DNA of 64,000 nt from Bubalus kerabau (GCF_029407905.1 NC_073639.1:41433501-41497500); one strand, 5' to 3'. Shown: positions 23,319 through 34,984, counted from the first letter of the stretch. A program made the numbers and translations. Notes: generated from the sequence alone by a model not told the origin.

Positions 23319-23556
23319 TTAGGGCTTCCAAGGTGTCGCTAGTGTTAAAGAACCTGCCTGCCAGTGCAGGAGATGTAAGAAAGATCTTGGTTCAGCCCCT
23401 GGGTTGGGAAGATCCCCTGGAGGAGGTCATGGCAATTCACTTCAGTATTCTTGCCTGAGGAATCCCATGGACAGAAGAGCCTCATAGTGTACAGTCCATA
23501 GTGTTGCACAGAGTTGGACACAACTGAAGGGACTTAGCACACATGCACCTATACAA
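23319..23556 (+). mobile_element. Bov-tA SINE
   Basis: Full-length plus-strand copy from GGGCTTCCAAGGTGTCGC through AAGATCCCCTGGAGGAGG to the ACTTAGCACACATGCAC tail. Moderately diverged. Confidence 0.93.
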
Positions 23557-24139
23557 GACAGAAGCTTATGGTGTGAGGTCGTTATTTTGAGTGCTTAATA
23601 GAGTTCAGAACTTCCCAACAATTTATCTTCTATTTCTCCTAAACGTCAAACATCTTATTTTCATTGCTTATAGTGTGTTTCATTGTTATCTTCATCATTT
23701 CATGTTTGTTATTTTTTCATCATTTCAATCTTACCTTTACTCTCTTTTCTAGACTAGTTTCTTCAATTCTCACACTGACTCTAATTTTCCCATTTTTTTT
23801 AATCAGGTAAGTGAAATTTTTATTTAACTTTTTACCCATCTACAGTATTTGATACTATAAAGATCAAGCAGAAACTATGAAATGTTTTACCATATTTTTG
23901 TCCTATTTTCATTTTTAGAGTCTATATTATTGTTTAAAATAAATAATACTGTAGAAAAATTCCATTTTTCTTAATGCACTATCATTCTGAATAGAATAAG
24001 TGTCTCATGAATTTGAAAGTCGTGGGAGGAAGCACAGGGTTTTTATCTTGTCTAAATGAGAACTTGAGCCTAGATTAAACTGATGTTGGCAATGCTTGGG
24101 TTCAGGAGCCAGACATTCTCTTTTTAGTGCTGGGTTCCA
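23557..24139. other. Unassigned sequence
   Basis: AT-rich. No repeat or frame was recognised. Confidence 0.4.
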
Positions 24140-24362
24140 ATGTGGTGTGTGCTAACTCATTTCAGTGGTGTCTGACTCTTTGTGACCCTATGGAGGCCTG
24201 CCAGCCTCCTCTGTCCATAGGTTTCTCCAGGCAAGCATACTGGAGTGGTTGCCATTTGCTTCTCCAGGGGATCTTCCCGACCTAGGGATTGAACCAGCAT
24301 CTCATAAGTCTCCTGCATTGGCAGGCAGGTTCTTTACCACTATCATCACCTGGGAAGCCCAG
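24140..24362 (-). mobile_element. Bov-tA SINE
   Basis: Minus-strand copy, with tail side CTAACTCATTTCAGTGGTG and head side CATCACCTGGGAAGCCC. A short deletion near 24193-24197 removes part of the usual GGACTGTAG block. Possible imperfect target repeats are TTCCAATGTGG and TCCCAGTGAGG. Confidence 0.92.
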
Positions 24363-24590
24363 TGAGGATCCCAGTGAGGTAGCTCCAGTTCCTTTTACTA
24401 GGTGCAAAGTGCTTCATTGAATTCTAGGCAGGATTCAATCACTTGCTCTGTTTTTGGCTTCACCCAAGTTTCACTAGAGAGGATGTTTTAGAAATTACAA
24501 GCTGTCATTTCAGAAAGAATTGAATGATCTCTTGAAGTATTTCCTGCCACGTCTACCAGTGGCTATGGTTTGATGCTTAGTAGCTTATTC
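24363..24590. other. Unassigned spacer
   Basis: Short spacer between two SINEs. Nothing was recognised. Confidence 0.4.
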
Positions 24591-24768
24591 GGACACGACT
24601 GAGTGACTTCACTTTCACTTTTCACTTCATTGGAGAAGGAAATGGCAACCCACTCCAGTGTTCTTGCCTGGAGAATCCCAGGGACGGGGGAGCCTGGTGG
24701 GCTGCCATCTATGGGGTCGCACAGAGTCGGACACGACTGAAGTGACTTAGCCTCAGTAGCAGCAGCAG
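24591..24768 (+). mobile_element. BovA2 SINE, 5'-truncated
   Basis: Retains the end of unit one (GGACACGACTGAGTGACTTC) and all of unit two, ending TCAGTAGCAGCAGCAG. AGCTTA-like words on both sides suggest a short target repeat. Confidence 0.92.
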
Positions 24769-25002
24769 CTTAGTTTTATGAGTAATAGCCACATGAATTG
24801 GGTGTGGTATGTTAGAAAAACTTGAATTTCATAGTCTTTACTTTCTTTATAACTTGAAATTTAACTGCTCAAAACTTCTGAATCTCAGGTTCTTGACAAG
24901 TAAACTGAGTTAATAATATCATACTCTTTGTTGAATGGTTTAGGGATCATATATCTAAAGAACTTGGCCCATGATAGTTGGGGAATGGTAGGTATTATTA
25001 TT
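24769..25002. other. Unassigned spacer
   Basis: AT-rich. Nothing was recognised. Confidence 0.4.
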
Positions 25003-26035
25003 ATTTTTCAATTTGATTTTAAAATGTTGTGTTAGTTTCAGGTGTACAGCAAAATGAATCTGTTATACATATACATATATACATATACATATATTTAAGA
25101 TTCTTTTCTCATATAGGCCATTATGCACAGCAAAAGAAACCACAAACCAAATGAAAAGAAAGCCATCAGAATGGGAGAAAGTATTTGCAAATGAAGCAAC
25201 TGACAAGGGGTTAATCTCCAAGACATACAAACAGCTTGTGAAGATCAATAACATACACACACACACACACAAATAACCCAATCAAAAAATGGGCTGAAGA
25301 TCATTTTGACATTTTTCCAAAGATATACAGATGGCTATAAAGCACATGAAAAAATGTGCAACATCACTAATTTTTAGATAAATGCAAATCAATACTACAG
25401 TGAGGTATCACCTTACATGGGTCAGAATGACAATCATAAAAAGAAAAAAAAAATCTGTAAACGACAAATGCTGAAGAGGATGTGGAGAAAAGGAACCTTC
25501 TATCACTGTTAGTGGGAATCTAAATTGGTGCAGCCACTATGGAGAACAGTATGGAGGTTCCTTAAAAAAAAACTAGAAATAGAACTACTATATGACCCAG
25601 AAATTCCACTCCCAGGCACATACCCAGAATAAATCTTAATTTGAAAAGATATATGCACTCCAATGTTCATTGCAGCTTTATTTACAATTGCCCTGATATG
25701 GAAGCAACCTAAATGTCCATCAACAGAGGAAAGGATAAAGAAGATGTGGTACATATATACTATGTGATATTATTCAGCCACAAAAAAGAATTAAATGCCA
25801 TTTGCAGTGACATGGATGGACCTAGAGATTGTTATACTGAGTGAAGTCAGAGAAAGACAAATATCATAGGATATTGCTTATATGTGGAATCTTAAAAATG
25901 GTACAAATGAACTTATTCACAAAACAGAAATAGATTCACTGATTTAGAAAACAAACTTATGGTTACTGTGAGGTAAGGGAGGGTGTGGGATGAATTAGGT
26001 TGAAATTGCCATATGCACACTACTATAAAGATCAT

Positions 26036-26222
26036 AGGGCTTTTCAGGTGGGACTGTGGTAAAGAATCCAGCTGCCAATGCAGGAGACATGGGTTCAAAT
26101 ACTGGGTTGGGAAGATCCCCTAAAGAAGGAAATAGCAACTCCAGCATTCTTGCCTGGAAAATTCCTTGGACAGGAATCTGAGATTGCAAAGAGTAGGACA
26201 CGACTGAGCACACATGCTACAT
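26036..26222 (+). mobile_element. Bov-tA SINE nested in the inverted L1
   Basis: Plus-strand copy (GGGCTTTTCAGGTGGGACTG to CTGAGCACACATGCTACATG). It lacks some internal bases. L1 3' UTR text lies on both sides once the second SINE is removed. A different SINE has inserted in its tail. Confidence 0.88.
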
Positions 26223-26357
26223 GCTGCTGCTGCTGCTGCTAAGACACTTCTGTCGTGTCTGATTCTGTGCGACCTTATGGACAGCAACCCACTGGGCGCC
26301 TCTTTTCACAGGATTCTCCAGACTAGAACACCAGAGTGGGTTGCCATTTCCCTCTTT
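26223..26357 (-). mobile_element. BovA-type SINE nested in the tail of another SINE
   Basis: Begins (GCT)n and contains CTTCTGTCGTGTCTGATTC and GGGTTGCCATTTCCC. The target repeat is CACACATGCTACAT (26209-26222) against CACACATGATACAT (26358-26371), 13 of 14 identical, and lies in the tail of the Bov-tA. This is the third nesting level. Confidence 0.9.
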
Positions 26358-26435
26358 CACACATGATACATAGAACATATATATTACATATATATGACCT
26401 ACTGTATAGCACAGAGAACTCTGCTCAATACTCTT

Positions 26436-26970
26436 AATTCCCATTTACATGCTTTTAAGCACCCCTTATTTATTTATTTGTAAGACTTATTAACATGACA
26501 TTAAATCATTATTTAATGCCTGATTATGTGTTTAAAATCTATTAGTATCTCAGGAACACAGATTTTGTGATGTTATGGACTTTTCTGCTATTTTCTTCAA
26601 AGAAACAGCTTCGTTTTTTTATGTATAAGGAATTCTCAAGAAATTTCATGTCAAGGATACTTCATTGTATCGTACTTGGATTATACTCATAAAACAGATG
26701 CAGTAGTAGTCAGTAAATAATAATAATACCCTTAAGACTCCATCTACTTTAACAGTAATAGTTGATGATTAGATTTTTGCCTCTTGGATTAAAATATCTT
26801 GGCTATCTTTGTGCTTTCAACATGTTTCTGGTATATGTATGCATATATCATAGGAAGTACTTAATCATTTTATTAAAATCAATGAAAAAAAGAGATTTGT
26901 TTTAGCCATCTTCCTTATCTAGTCCACAGAAATGCCCACGGTTTAGGGCAGGATCAACCATACATTACTC
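26436..26970. other. Unassigned sequence
   Basis: AT-rich. No repeat or frame was recognised. Confidence 0.4.
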
Positions 26971-26984
26971 ATAGATACCATACT

Positions 26985-27220
26985 GCTGCTAAGTCGCTTC
27001 AGTCGTGTTCGACTGTCCCCCATTCCTGGGATTCTCCAAGCAAGAACACTGGAGTGGGTTGCCATTTCCTTCTCCAATGCATGAAAGTGAAAAAGTGAAA
27101 GTGAAGTCGCTCAGTCGTGTCCGACTCTTAGCGACCCCATGGACTGCAGCCTACCAGGCTCGTCCACCCATGGGATTTTCCAGGCAAGAGTACTGGAATG
27201 GGTTGCCATTGCCTTCTCCT
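26985..27220 (-). mobile_element. BovA2 dimeric SINE
   Basis: Two minus-strand units, with tail complement at the left (GCTGCTAAGTCGCTTCAG). The flanking 14-bp target repeat ATAGATACCATACT is perfect (26971-26984 and 27221-27234). An internal deletion shortens the first unit. Confidence 0.96.
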
Positions 27221-27390
27221 ATAGATACCATACTGAAGTATTGATTTTGAGGAAAAAGTACAATACTCATAGAATGAGCCCTTACCCCTCTTTAGATTGG
27301 TATTCTTTTAACTTTATAATGAATACTTACAAATGGTACTTCCTAAAATTTATATTATACTCCTTATTGGAAATGTATTATTCATTTATT

Positions 27391-27540
27391 TTACTATTTT
27401 TATTGAAGTATATTTAGTTTGCAATATTGTATTAGTTTTTGGTTTACAACAAAATGATTCAGATACGCATATATATAGGAGCAGAATTGCAGGATCATAT
27501 GGTAACTCTACTTTTGTTGCTTGTTTTTCAGTCTAGTTAT
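27391..27540 (-). mobile_element. L1 3' fragment, antisense
   Basis: TATTGAAGTATATTTAGTTTG and TACAACAAAATGATTCAG are the antisense L1 3' end. From 27479 the text matches antisense ORF2 (GAGCAGAATTGCAGGATC, ATATGGTAACTCTAC). The jump between the two implies an internal deletion. Confidence 0.7.
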
Positions 27541-28106
27541 TTATTTAAATCAGCACAATTGCAGAAGCTGACTTGCTTGCATAAACCAATAAGTTACCTT
27601 TGCTATGGAAAGTTAGGTTGCTATCTTTACAGAAAAAGAAATTTTGGAAAATAATGAATGTTTAAACATGTTTTTAGTTCGAAGGCAATTAGAGTTCAAA
27701 GACATGACACCGAGGGAACATGTCTGTTTAGTTGGTCTTTTGTAGGGTGACATAAGTTGAGTTAAAACATAACTAATAAGGTTTGATTATTAACTATTTA
27801 AGTCCAGTACTCCTCTCTGGACTGTGGACCAAGAATTCTGTAATTAAAAATCTACATTGGCATTTATATTAATATGAGTTGTACTCTAAAAGAATAAACA
27901 CTAGCAAACTATTCAGTGACATTACCAGTGCCAACAGTGACCATTCGATAAAGCTATCCTCTAGGGAAACATGACTGGATCATCTTAAACAATTGACAAG
28001 AAATTATGTCACCTAAAGAGGAGGAGACATCTATTGACCCAGTTATTTTTTTCTCAGCAATTTTAAGTTTAGGTCTTGTAAATACTTATTTCATTCATAC
28101 AAACAA
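27541..28106. other. Unassigned sequence
   Basis: No recognised feature. Confidence 0.4.
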
Positions 28107-28168
28107 TTTTTTTTTTTTCTGACCATGCCTTGTGGCATGTGAAATTTTAGTTCCCTGACAAGGGAAAG
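28107..28168 (-). mobile_element. CHR-type SINE relic
   Basis: After a T-run, CTGACCATGCCTTGTGGCAT and TTTTAGTTCCCTGACAAGGG match the central part of the tRNA-derived CHR SINE of whales, hippos and ruminants. Only about 60 bp remain. It is older than the Bov-tA copies around it. Confidence 0.6.
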
Positions 28169-29496
28169 TTTTTTTTTTTAGTATATTCATCAAGAAGTAA
28201 ATGACACTTTGCACTTTGAGCATAATTTAATAAAGGAAATTTTTTAAATGGTGCAGATGTGGGTAAGAGAAAGCCAATAAGGAATAGTAAAGGAGCTTAA
28301 GCTTGTAATAAGGGAATCCACTCCTATGCCTAAAGTTATCAGAATCTGGGAAGTTTAGTTATAGCCTTCATTAAAACAACAACAAAAACTTAAAACAGCC
28401 ACTCTGCAGCAAATTTGCAAGGATGATGGATTTAAAGGAAATATCCCAAGAATAACTCCACTCTGTTTGCTGACTTCTTGTTTATACCTCTTGTTAGATG
28501 TATCAGATGCCAAGAGCAGAGAGTTCTGCATTTTTTGATGCACTTCCTAAAATCAGTCTCTCTCAGCACAAAGTATGGGAGAGAGGCATGGAGAGTGAGT
28601 TTGATGAAGCAGACGGGAAATATATAGCACATACAGATAAAATATACTTGACTAAGTTACTAAAATGATCCTGTGATAAGAACTATACTCTAGGAACCTT
28701 GATTAGAATAAGGCTATCAAAATCCATTTTAGTCAGTAATTTATAGATAATCATTTAGTTTTAGTTACTTTAGAGAGATTTACTAATCTCATTTACTCAG
28801 TGCCCATTTGTGCAAATTTCATTATTAGAAGGCAACCTGTATTTTAGATTATGAATTTCTTCATGCCATCCCCTGTGTATTGATTAAAATTTCCAGAGCT
28901 TTTTGTTAGGAAACATCACTACTGATAAACACACATACACACCCTGTACTGACCTACTGAGTCTGCATGCATTTCCCCTAACATTTTAACTGGATACAAG
29001 TTCATTTACTGTACCTTATTTGCTTTCCATTATGCGTGAGAACTATTAATTTAATGTCCGTCATCAGCTACACACTTGTTAACACATGTTCTCATAGTGC
29101 CCACATTTCAAACATTTCAAGCATAGTAGAATTTTGCTTATCTTCAAAATGCTTTTCATTGTGCATTTACAATCGGCTCTGCTGTAGTATTATTTCTCCA
29201 GCAAACAAGAGCCTGTAGTGAATGTAAAGACAATTTTCACTTCCACTATTTCAAAGGATCAAAACCAAGTTTGCATTTAGTAGGGTATGAAAGAATTGCC
29301 TTGTGCTTTGTTTCCTGAAAAGGGTTACCTACTAACTCAGCATATGCTGTCAGTATTGACATAGTAGATATTACCTACATCAGATGTTCTCTCTTATTCA
29401 GTTGTATTTTTCCAAATAAGGATATATCTCTAAAATGTCTGAACATGGTTAGAATTAAGTGATTGATCTATAAAACCTAAATATTTCTTTGGTGTT
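28169..29496. other. Unassigned sequence, possible very old repeat
   Basis: About 1.3 kb. The part at 28230-28640 has the feel of an old dispersed repeat (AATAGTAAAGGAGCTTAAGC, AACTCCACTCTGTTTGCTG), but I cannot name a family. No coding frame is supported. Confidence 0.3.
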
Positions 29497-29832
29497 GTTC
29501 AGTCACTCAGTCTTTGCAACCCCATGGACTTCAGCATGCCGGGCTTCTCTGTCCTTCACTCTCTCCCAGAGTTTGCTCAAACTCGTGTCCATTGAGTTGA
29601 TGATGCTATCCAACTATGTCATCCTTTGTCACCCTCTTCTCCTCCTGCCCTCAATGTTTCCCAACATCAGGGTCTTTTACAATGAGTTGGTTTTTCACAT
29701 CAGGTGGCCAGAGTATTGGAACTTCAGCTTCAGTATCAGTCCTTCCAATGAATATTCAGGGTTGATTTCCTTAAATCAACCCAGTCAAAAGTGTTCTCCA
29801 GCACCACAGTTCGAAAGTATCAATTCTTTATT
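29497..29832 (-). mobile_element. BovB (RTE) 3' end, degraded
   Basis: Minus-strand terminal fragment from TTCAGTCACTCAGTC to ACCACAGTTCGAAAGTATC. A deletion near 29777 removes the block that normally reads AGTCCAAGGGACTC, and another near 29514 removes part of the tail motif. Among the most diverged BovB copies here. Confidence 0.88.
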
Positions 29833-30612
29833 GAGAATTAAAAAAAAAATTAAATCTAATCAGTTCTAACTCACCTCTGCTAATGAAAGTACAAAAATAC
29901 AAAAGAATAATCTATAAATTGTTACATTTTGTTTCAAAAGGGGGCAAGTGGTGAACAAAAGTCAGCTAGCAATCTAAAACTATTTAAAATCAAGCATAAT
30001 GAGTTAAATATTTTAGCTTGAGTCATTTGAATAAAGTAAGTGGCTTACTTAATTTTTCAATTTACCTAATGATTACCTTCTCATAACTCAATCATAGTCT
30101 AAGACAGATAGTTTTCCTAATTCCTGCCACATACAAATCTGAGATTTACTTTAAATGCTTGTGATTTTATAATTTAAGGAAATATGTTTATTGATTAAAC
30201 TTATTTAGTACTTATATTATTAACTGGACTTATATTGATATAATACTACTATTTCTACTAGCAAGAATGATAACAGAAATATTAAAAATTTTCTTAGCTT
30301 GAGTACTAAGCATTAACAATGATTATTTAATTTAATTTTCACAAAAAATATTTAATAGTAGTGGAGTGATGGTGTTTAAATGTCAGAAGGATGACTTAAA
30401 AGGTAAAACAAAATACTAGTGGTCATGCCACTAATTGCTGAAAAACAAACACAGAGGCAAACAAGATGAAAGTACCTGATACAGAGTTGTAACAGGCCAT
30501 TTATTTTTTTAATTCAATAATTTCATGCTAGTAAAATTTATTAAATGATTTTCTAAGAATAAGAGAAATTTTCTTTAGTTCTCAGTGAAATTATTTATGA
30601 TCCAAGCTATAT
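29833..30612. other. Unassigned AT-rich sequence
   Basis: No repeat, frame or signal was recognised. Confidence 0.4.
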
Positions 30613-31092
30613 GTGTTAGCTTTATCACTCACTGCCTTCAGATATCCTCTGAATAGGACTACTCATAATTTATTCTTTCATCATACTCAGCAACAGACAG
30701 CTTCCTACAAATATGGTATATCCAAGGGATTTCTCTTTCATCCTAACTTTTTCAGCTCCTTTGTCATGGTAAATTTGTCCAGGAAAGCCCACATCAACTC
30801 TCAGACCATAGTCCCATTTCTCCAAACAAGATGGTTATTTTTCTTTCCAAGTGTGCTGCCTCTTTGGATAACTTTTTGTCAGGTATCTCTGAGATCTGTA
30901 GGAGTTCTCTTTAGCCTTCTTGCAACTCCCCTTATTCTATTAATGATGGACTTTGTATATCATTCTCTCACATTCCTTTGGTGCTTAATGATTTATGAGA
31001 TAAGGGAACATTCCATTTATACTGTTCAAGGTAACTACTATAAATAAAGGTTCTTTATCTTGTTATTTTGTACTGACTCAAAAAAAAAAACC
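30613..31092 (+). other. Unrecognised segment ending in AATAAA and an A-run
   Basis: The segment holds an open frame of 144 codons (30613-31047) that matches no family I know and has the hydrophobic, F/L/S-rich composition expected of chance frames in T-rich DNA. An AATAAA hexamer at about 31042 is followed about 35 bases later by a 10-base A-run (31081-31090), as in a retrocopied transcript end. No matching target repeat was found. It could be a small processed pseudogene, an old repeat or chance. Confidence 0.25.
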
Positions 31093-31734
31093 AACCAAAA
31101 CTAGGTTACTATATTGAGGCTAACATAAAAATAAAGGGAAATAAATGTGTACAGTGCACACAATATTGTTCGTTATGTGTGTTTTTCTCATAACAAAATA
31201 ATCTTTAAATATGTAAACTAAGACATCTAATTAGAGAAATAGGAAAAATGTGAGAAGACTCCATGGGATCTAGAGCAAAGGTGGCCCATAGATGATACAC
31301 AGAGGGTCAAAGTTAGTTCTTTTTCTTAATAAAAGTGTCATTTTTGTGGGTCCAAGTTATTTCTTTTAATAACAATGTCATTTTTGTTAATACACATAGT
31401 ATAATTTTGTCTATTGTGGACCAAATAATTATCTAGATATAAAAATAAAAATATGTAGTCTTTTATCTTTATGAGTTTGCAACTAATAGGAAAGATAAAA
31501 TTCTTGTGAAAGGCATAAGCTCCTTGCCATTAAAAAAAAAAAAAAAGATTCATTACATCACGTGAATCTTGAGGATGGATAGAATGATTTACTGAAGTGT
31601 TGGTTCTTGAGGGTAGGAGTTATTCACAGGGAAGAGTGAAATACTCTAGAAAGAAAAAAAGAACATGGATGATGGCAAATACATGGTACACAAATTTACT
31701 GGTACACATAAGTTTACATGGTACACATAAATCT
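31093..31734. other. Unassigned sequence
   Basis: AT-rich, with an A-run at 31532-31546. A short word pair (GTCATTTTTGTGGGT and GTCATTTTTGTTAAT, about 31336 and 31378) hints at a diverged local duplication. No gene. Confidence 0.35.
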
Positions 31735-32020
31735 GACTCTGTTGGAGAGGGAGAGGGTGGGAAGATTTAGGAGAATGGCATTGAAACATGTGTAATATCA
31801 TGTATGAAAAGAGTTGCCAGTCCAGGTTCTATGCACGATACTGGATGCTTGGGGCTGGTGCACTGGGATGACCCAGAGGGATGGTATGGGGAGGGAGGAG
31901 GGAGGAGGGTTCAGGATGGGGAGCACATGTATACCGGTGGCGGATTTGTTTTGATGTTTGGCAAAACTAATACAGTGTTTGAGGTTTAAAAATAAAATAA
32001 AATTAAAAAAAATATATAAA
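31735..32020 (+). mobile_element. Ruminant L1 3' UTR fragment
   Basis: Begins in the GGAGAGGGAGAGGGTGGGA block of the 3' UTR, passes the G-rich tract at 31888-31909 and ends in an A-rich tail. It contains no ORF2. The target repeat is not clear. Confidence 0.92.
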
Positions 32021-32925
32021 AGGCATTAGTTGAATAGATGTTAGAGTGCTTAGGAGAAATCTTGGTTACTAGGCAAAGTAATCTTATCCTTTATCCTTAG
32101 TCAATGTCAAAAAAAAAAAAGGGGGGGGGATAAATTTAAAGATAGTTTTAATTAATGAGTTTTTTGGGGAACAATTTTAAGTTCCCAAATCATTTGATTC
32201 CTCTTCAAAATTATTGAAATAAAAATAGACTTGAAAATACTGTAAATTTAGTTTTACTATTCACAGGTTAATAATTTCCAAACAGGTGCAATTTTAAGAA
32301 TTCTAATTTGTTTGTTTTCCATAGATCAATGAGGAAAAATGTATGTTTTGATTCTGCTAAGTCCCTGGCCTTTACTTCAAGATATGTATAAAAGTGCTGG
32401 ACTTTTTATTCTACTGATATCTTCATTAGGGATTTCAACTAGTAATTCACAAATTTCTGACCATGCTACATAAACAATATGTAACAGTGAATTTTCAGTG
32501 AAGCTAATAAAACTCAAATTTTGGGTCTTTCACTTGCATGGACTCCTTTCAAACCTCAGAAAGATCACTGGGTATTTGCAAATAAACTATATATTTTTGT
32601 AAAATTTGCCAAATCAGTATTTTAAATGCAAATGCTAAAGACTGCTACACCTTAATCTTTTACCTTATCATCTGTCTTTTTTTGTCTCATATTATGTGAT
32701 ATTGGGTTAAGTATGGAAACTTTTTGGGTCTCACTGAGGAAGCACTGAGGCAGGAAATCTTTCACTTTTGGTTCAGTAGGAACTTTTTCTGGAATTTGCA
32801 ATATATGGCTAGCCATCCACATTTTGGGAACTGTCCTCCAAGGTGCTGACTTACCCAGCATTGTGATAAGAGGCCAAAGAAATACAGATTATGCAAACAA
32901 AATTTACATTATGCAAATGTAATCT
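32021..32925. other. Unassigned sequence with an A/G homopolymer junction
   Basis: Poly(A) of 12 followed directly by poly(G) of 9 at about 32109-32129. The rest is AT-rich without recognised repeats or exons. Confidence 0.4.
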
Positions 32926-33138
32926 TTGAGACTTCCTAGATAGCTCAGCTTGTAAAGAATCTGCTTGAAATGCAGGAGACAGGAGATGTGGATTCCAACA
33001 CTGGTTCAGAAAGATCTCTTGGAGGAGGAAATAGCAACCTACTCCAGTATTCTTGTATGAAAAAATCTCATGGATAGAGTAATCTGGCAGGCTACAGACC
33101 AAACAGTCATAAAGATATGGACACTACTGAGCAACTAA
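32926..33138 (+). mobile_element. Bov-tA SINE
   Basis: Diverged plus-strand copy (GACTTCCTAGATAGCTCAGC to CACTACTGAGCAACTAA). It is flanked by a perfect 13-bp target repeat GCAAATGTAATCT at 32913-32925 and 33139-33151. Confidence 0.94.
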
Positions 33139-33151
33139 GCAAATGTAATCT

Positions 33152-34984
33152 ATAGGACCAGGAACTGGAACTATACAGGTAGAGTAGTAAGAAAGAAAAT
33201 TAAATACATGGATCTAGAAAAGATTTTGTAGAAAATTGCTCTAATCACAAGCTGTGTAAATTGTAAGTGTGCTATTCACTTCATTGATCCTTATGATGGG
33301 TATTCTCTCCTTGTAACTGTATAAGATGCATAGGTAGGTGGATAGATAGATAATATTGAGAGCGGTCAAGAATTGTGTGAAACAGAGATCATAAAAATTC
33401 ATGGGTTTGTTTCACAGACTGCATACAATACTTCAAACAGTGAACTTATTTGTATGTGAAGTTGAATGCTATATGCATCTCAATGTCTCAGATTGTATTT
33501 TAATGTGCTTCCTGTGTTTTCCTAATGAAAGTTGGCAGTCCCTAAAGAAATGGCAGGCAAAATTGCCTCTGGTGCAGCAAAATAGCCCAAAGAAACAAAT
33601 ATTAATACTATAGTGACAAAACTTCTAAACATATAAATACATCAGTGTAAGTGATATTCATTTGAATTTACATCTTTTGTAGCTTAATACATAGTGGCAA
33701 ACTATATAATGCTTTAACTATTCTTGTGTATGTCTTGATTTCAGAATAATGTTATGTATTTTTTCATAATAATTTATCCTTCAAAACTTAAAATATAACC
33801 AAAAGGTAGCATCCTAACTGAGGCCAATAATATTAAGACAGGTTGTAAGAAGCATCAAAATATCAAACTTTTGTTGTTGTTGTTGTTTTTAGCAAGCCAT
33901 TACTTGATTCGAGTCAAACAAGAAGCCATTTTATAGGGAGGCTCAAATCTAAGTCCAGTTCTCCAATCCTTAGCTGCTCCATTTCTGTCCCATGTCTATG
34001 TGGCTCAAGGGTGATCCAGATATTTGCACACTGTTGAGACACAGATTGGAGGTTTTCCTTTGTTGCTAACCTTTCTGGGATTTCTCTTGCATTGTTCAGC
34101 CCTGTAGTTGTTTAAAACAGTGCTTTCTTCTTCATGCTAGAAAGACTTCACATTTTCTTTTGAAGATTTAGCCATCTAAACAGCACTGTCAGCAGACTGC
34201 CTGAGGCTAAAAGTCATAAAAATTGGAAATTCATGCCAATCATGCCCACTTGTTTTTGTTCACTCATAGGATCTTCTGGTTCTTGATTTTAGCACTTAAT
34301 CCAAAGTGGATTTATTATCTGCAAGTGTTGCTTCTGTGATAGATTACTGGGTTCATCTTTAAGAGTAGGTTCCTTTTAGTCTTTTGATTAACTGCACAGT
34401 GGGTATCTGATTCCTCAGAGAGAACAGGTTATGGAAGACTCTATTCCATCCCTCACAGATTTTAACTCTTTAGCTTCATCCTGCACACTTTCACAATCTG
34501 ATTTATGTCTTAAAGGAGAGACCCACTGTGCTTCTGTGCCCAGCACTTCCTGAGTCCATGACCCCCTGGATCAGAGATGTGTATGGTAAACATTGTGACA
34601 CTGTGGGTGATTTAACTCTTTCTTCCTGGTCCAAACACATCATGTGCCATCCTAGAAGTCATAAAATGTGCCAGTGTAAATTCAGGCTGTTTTATGGATT
34701 GACTAATTTCCAAGCTGTCAAGGTAGTCCCAAGTAACTTTGAAGTTTTTGACTTCTTTTTTCCACTTAATAGACAGTTTCCTCCTAGACAAATCTGATTT
34801 CCCTGCCACTCATAGATTTACCAAATCCCCACTTGGGAGAAAATGTCTCCTGATGATAAAGTTTGTTATGAAGACTTCCTCCCTCTCTGGTATTTTAATT
34901 ACATTTTAGTTAATTTAATTTTATCTATTCTAGTACTTATTATTCCACAATCTTTTGATGTTCTTTAAAATTAATTCTGCCAAC
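33152..34984. other. Unassigned sequence, about 1.8 kb
   Basis: A GATA-like run lies near 33337-33352 and a (TTG)n run at 33861-33879. The part at 33880-34830 is less AT-rich and looks like a single old unit, but I cannot assign it to a repeat family or gene. No frame longer than about 90 codons occurs in it. Confidence 0.35.

Larger units (their letters stand above)
25003..26435 (-). mobile_element. L1 with 5' inversion (twin-priming structure), carrying two SINEs
   Basis: 25010-25130 is the L1 3' end in antisense (complement of GCTGTACACCTGAAACTAAC). From 25131 the text flips to sense ORF2 (GAATGGGAGAAAGTATTTGC, then CTGGTGC-to-3' UTR blocks) and runs to 26435. The inverted part ends at L1 text GCTCAATACTCTT, and the 3' part starts at the adjacent L1 text (AATGGCCTATATGAG). 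The two halves are therefore neighbours in the source RNA, which is the classic twin-priming outcome. The SINEs at 26036-26357 came later. An AC repeat lies at 25252-25272. Confidence 0.8.

Noticed and set aside
25250..25275. CRISPR-like or satellite array
   Set aside because: It is a simple AC microsatellite inside an L1. No direct repeats with unique spacers occur anywhere in the window.
30613..31047. Open frame of 144 codons as a host gene
   Set aside because: No recognised domain, no splice or promoter context, and hydrophobic F/L/S-rich composition typical of chance frames in T-rich DNA. Kept only as a weak retrocopy candidate.
33880..34830. A host 3' UTR or exon in the less AT-rich block
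   Set aside because: No frame, splice-site pattern or polyadenylation context could be supported by reading alone. It is left as unassigned.
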